Part shown: positions 61,648 through 64,000 of the stretch, piece after piece
Layout: the number at the start of each line of letters is the position of its first letter
How positions within the stretch are numbered: the first letter of the stretch is position 1
Assembly (NCBI GenBank): GCA_025201365.1
Contig: JAIXMF010000003.1
Coordinates: forward strand, 62,001 to 126,000
Direction: 5' to 3'
Length of the DNA: 64,000 nt
Source: Syncephalis plumigaleata
Taxonomy: Eukaryota; Zoopagomycota; Zoopagomycetes; Zoopagales; Piptocephalidaceae
The notes under the pieces: model-generated
Told to the model about the DNA's origin: nothing
The model's input: only the letters and a program-made list of their open reading frames with translations
The model's database searches: none
Program-made: the position numbers and the translations under genes

Positions 61648-63356
61648 ACACAATATAACACGCGCTCAATTCACCACATGTCTTCTTCTCCCTCCTCATA
61701 CATACATACACATTCATGCAAAACAAATAAATATACTAATAGTACATTCAAGTTATTATCTATACAAGAGAGAGAGCATGACAATATAGACCAATCTCAT
61801 CTCGTCATCATAAAGATGCAAAAGGGGATATGCTATTATTTTCTCCATACATAACAGTCATGTGAGCTATACATTGACATGCATACATTATAATGCTGTC
61901 GAAGAAAGCATAAGACGATCAAAAGTACCATGAGCGTATATACACGCACGCGGAAATACAGTCGAGGTAGATGGCGTCAGTCACGTAGATGATCATGTGC
62001 TGTAGTAGTAAGAAATGTGATGAACGCTAAACTAGCATTTCGTTCCATCGTCTCTCATCATCAGCAGATCTACTACCCCACAACATCAACATGTTGTATA
62101 CAAAACACAAAAGTAGATGGTGTCAAGTAAGGGATAATATTTCATACGTAAAATAACAATAACAGCAATAGTGTTTACAAGTCAATATCATCTCATTACA
62201 TATCAATTAGTTAGTTACTAATTAATGTAGATGATACATATATAGAAATATATAATAAGTCGTAGTTCCACATCCATTATTAATGAAATTTATGAAAATT
62301 TAATAATAGTGTCTCATTTACTATTACCACCACTGTTGTCCAATGACCATTGTCATACATATAGAATAGGAATGATGATAATGATGCTCATCACTTCATA
62401 TGTTCTATTCACTTACCTATATATAAAACGTTAATACGACGGTAAATAATCGATCCAATCAATAGATAACGAGTATATTAGCATAGAAAGCGTTGGTGCA
62501 CTGCTGTTGCTTAAATAACAACAGTCACTGGAATAGAAACAATAACAACAATAACAACAACAACACAGAGTAGCGTAGAGATATAGCAAGAGAATGGAGC
62601 GTAGATAAGTATACGCTTAATTCGTGCAAAGATAGACTGCAATAAGCAGAAACAATAGTAGAAGTAAAAGTAAAAGTGACACTAGTAGTAGTGGTAGTAG
62701 TGGTAGTAAAGAGCAATAATAAAGGGCCAATAATACTTGAACGCAAAGTAAGAGGAAGAAAAAAGAGAAAGAGAAGAAAGCGAGAGAACGAGAGAACGAA
62801 CGAAAAGAGAACGAGAAGGAAAAGACAGCGGTCAAAGGGAAAAGAATTGGCCAGTAAAGTTATTCGATAATGTGTGAACAAATGAAAATAGGACTGTTAT
62901 CATCAGCATTAATATTCATCAAATATCATCATCATCATTGTTATTATTATTCTATTATCATTTATTATTATCATACAGATTCTCTCATAAGTTAATGTGT
63001 GAGTGAGTGAGTGCGTGGGTGTGACGGTGGTTAATGGGAATATCCACTCTGAATTTGCATGATTTGCGTGTGTGATGAGGGCAAGGCGGCAAGGTCGGAA
63101 AAGGTCGGTTGAACACATGATGGCTTGTGCTCAAAATGGTCATTATCAATTCTAAACGGATAGTTCATCAGTCGATATGAGTACACTCTGTAGTGAGTGT
63201 ATCTACTGTCTATACTATACTGATAGAAAATCAATAAATAGCAAATAGGATTAGGAGTAGCATCAAGAAAAAGTCACGTGAATAACAACATAAAGCTTGG
63301 CTTGTACGATTTCAAGTGGATGACGTGGATATTAAATTAATTGATTATTTACGCTT

Positions 63357-64000
63357 ATGATTCTATCACTCTATTCTTCTCGTTGTTTATTGTCGTTGTC
63401 GTTGTCGTCGTTGTTACCACGTCAACCTGTACGTTCCTTCCCTTCAAACAAAGTCTCGAGTGTTTGGCACCACTATCGTCACTACGCGAATCTCACTAGT
63501 TCACCACTACGTAAAATGCTCATTGAACCAGTACCTTGTCTTAGCGATAACTACGCTTATCTATTGATTGATCCTGCCACGAAAGAAGGTATTTACCGTC
63601 CAGTAAAGGAACTATAAAATGACTATACATCACCCTATCTAATCGTAAACTAAATAGCGGCTGTCATTGATCCGGTCGATCCAGAGCGTGTGCTAGCAGC
63701 CGTGGAACAACATGGTGGCAAGCTTACTACCTTGTTAACTACACATCATCATTCGTAAGTGGATAGATAATAATAGATACGAGCATAATCACTTACATAT
63801 ACATTTGTTCATAGGGATCACGCCGGTGGTAATGCCGTATCGTTCAATCACATCCGGATCTTCGTGTGATCGGTGGCGATGAACGTATTCCCGCCTTAAA
63901 TCATCAGTCACAGATGGTCAAGAGTTTACGGTGAGTAGTGAATCATGCTTGATTAACTGGAGATGTCTTACTGAATTATACTCGCAATGTGAACGTGAAT
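63357..64000 (+). CDS. Hydroxyacylglutathione hydrolase (glyoxalase II), 5' part
   Basis: Glyoxalase II hydrolyses S-lactoylglutathione to lactate and glutathione in methylglyoxal detoxification. Exons 63357-63588, 63658-63754 and 63815-63930 are seen, and the gene runs past the window end. The N-terminal 53 residues ([17 protein letters not shown], Arg/Ser/Leu-rich, no acidic residues) look like a mitochondrial presequence. A second in-frame ATG at 63516 gives [20 protein letters not shown], the usual cytosolic start. Then come [31 protein letters not shown] and DHAGGNAV, completing the metal-binding THHHxDH signature. [20 protein letters not shown] follows, after a one-base frame change near 63850. 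The introns are 60-69 nt. The remaining C-terminal half lies outside the window. Confidence 0.9.

Larger units (their letters stand above)
59986..63356. other. Long spacer with BTG 5' region
   Basis: No gene was recognised in 3.4 kb. The part next to 59986 is the leader and promoter side of the BTG gene. Repeats include GAGA (60091-60107), GAGT (60121-60145), GTA triplets (60396-60411), TAGAG (60425-60444), GAAC (60500-60512, 60585-60612), GTG (60693-60712), GT (61492-61515), CA (61628-61647) and GTA/GTG triplets (62683-62706). Small frames track these repeats. Divergent promoters for BTG (-) and glyoxalase II (+) should both lie here. Confidence 0.5.

Noticed and set aside
1282-63930. Programmed ribosomal frameshifting as the reason for frame changes
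   Set aside because: The sites share no slippery motif and include essential housekeeping genes; single missing bases fit homologues better.
1-64000. tRNA, rRNA, CRISPR arrays or virus-like elements
   Set aside because: No tRNA B-box-like arrangement, rRNA core, regular direct-repeat array or reverse transcriptase, capsid or integrase-like motifs were noticed by reading. A covariance-model or profile search was not possible.

Overview
This window is nuclear DNA of a eukaryote, most likely an early-diverging fungus of the zoopagomycete, mucoromycete or chytrid grade. The evidence is short spliceosomal introns (about 50-110 nt, GTAAGT-type donors, TACTAA-like branch sites, YAG acceptors), a fungal-type Cut8/STS1 proteasome tether, and genes shared by animals and early fungi (MFSD1, LAMTOR2, BTG/Tob, ERCC1, a TTP-like CCCH protein). 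Proteins are rich in Ser/Thr/Asn/Gln runs, and AT-rich simple repeats fill the spaces between genes. The lineage assignment is inference.

Layout. 1-6.5 kb: a weakly supported stretch, a CZIB/UPF0587 zinc protein (+), a hypothetical gene (+) and the lysosomal-type transporter MFSD1 (-). 7.7-16 kb: a hypothetical nuclear-type protein (+), tail-to-tail with the exosome helicase MTR4 (-), then the SWR1 subunit YL1/Swc2 (-), which carries two YL1_C units. 17.3-20.6 kb: Cut8/STS1 (+) and an RWD-RBR ubiquitin ligase of the RNF14/Itt1 type (-). 20.8-26.1 kb: a rearranged block with two tandem F-box genes (+) and an enoyl-CoA hydratase (-), bracketed by an inverted repeat of about 150 bp and carrying a third, gene-less copy of the F-box promoter. 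26.1-33.4 kb: ERCC1/Rad10 (-), a small secreted protein (+), a coiled-coil hypothetical protein (-), LAMTOR2 (+) and a Kv-beta-like aldo/keto reductase (-). 34.5-36.7 kb: a TTP/Tis11-like tandem CCCH protein (-). 36.7-45 kb: mostly gene-poor. 45-53.5 kb: a divergent homeodomain protein (+) and a RasGEF with two REM-like segments (-). 56-64 kb: V-ATPase subunit D (-), BTG/Tob (-) and the 5' part of glyoxalase II (+), cut by the window end.

Themes. Several genes act on RNA turnover: MTR4 with the exosome, and the TTP-like and BTG/Tob proteins with CCR4-NOT. Others belong to ubiquitin-proteasome function: Cut8, the RBR ligase and the F-box pair. LAMTOR2, MFSD1 and V-ATPase D belong to the lysosome/vacuole-TORC1 axis. 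These are ordinary housekeeping neighbours and I see no operon-like logic. No virus-like element, transposase, rRNA, tRNA or CRISPR array was recognised.

Data caution. Many conserved genes switch reading frame by one base without an intron (MTR4, YL1, MFSD1, BTG, glyoxalase II, RasGEF, the homeodomain gene). The best-resolved cases fit a single missing base, often in a short homopolymer, so I read them as assembly errors rather than biology. Exon ends in those genes are approximate. The most interesting signals are the inverted-repeat-bracketed F-box block, the duplicated YL1_C domain, the double REM of the RasGEF and the animal-like NOT1-binding tail of the CCCH protein.
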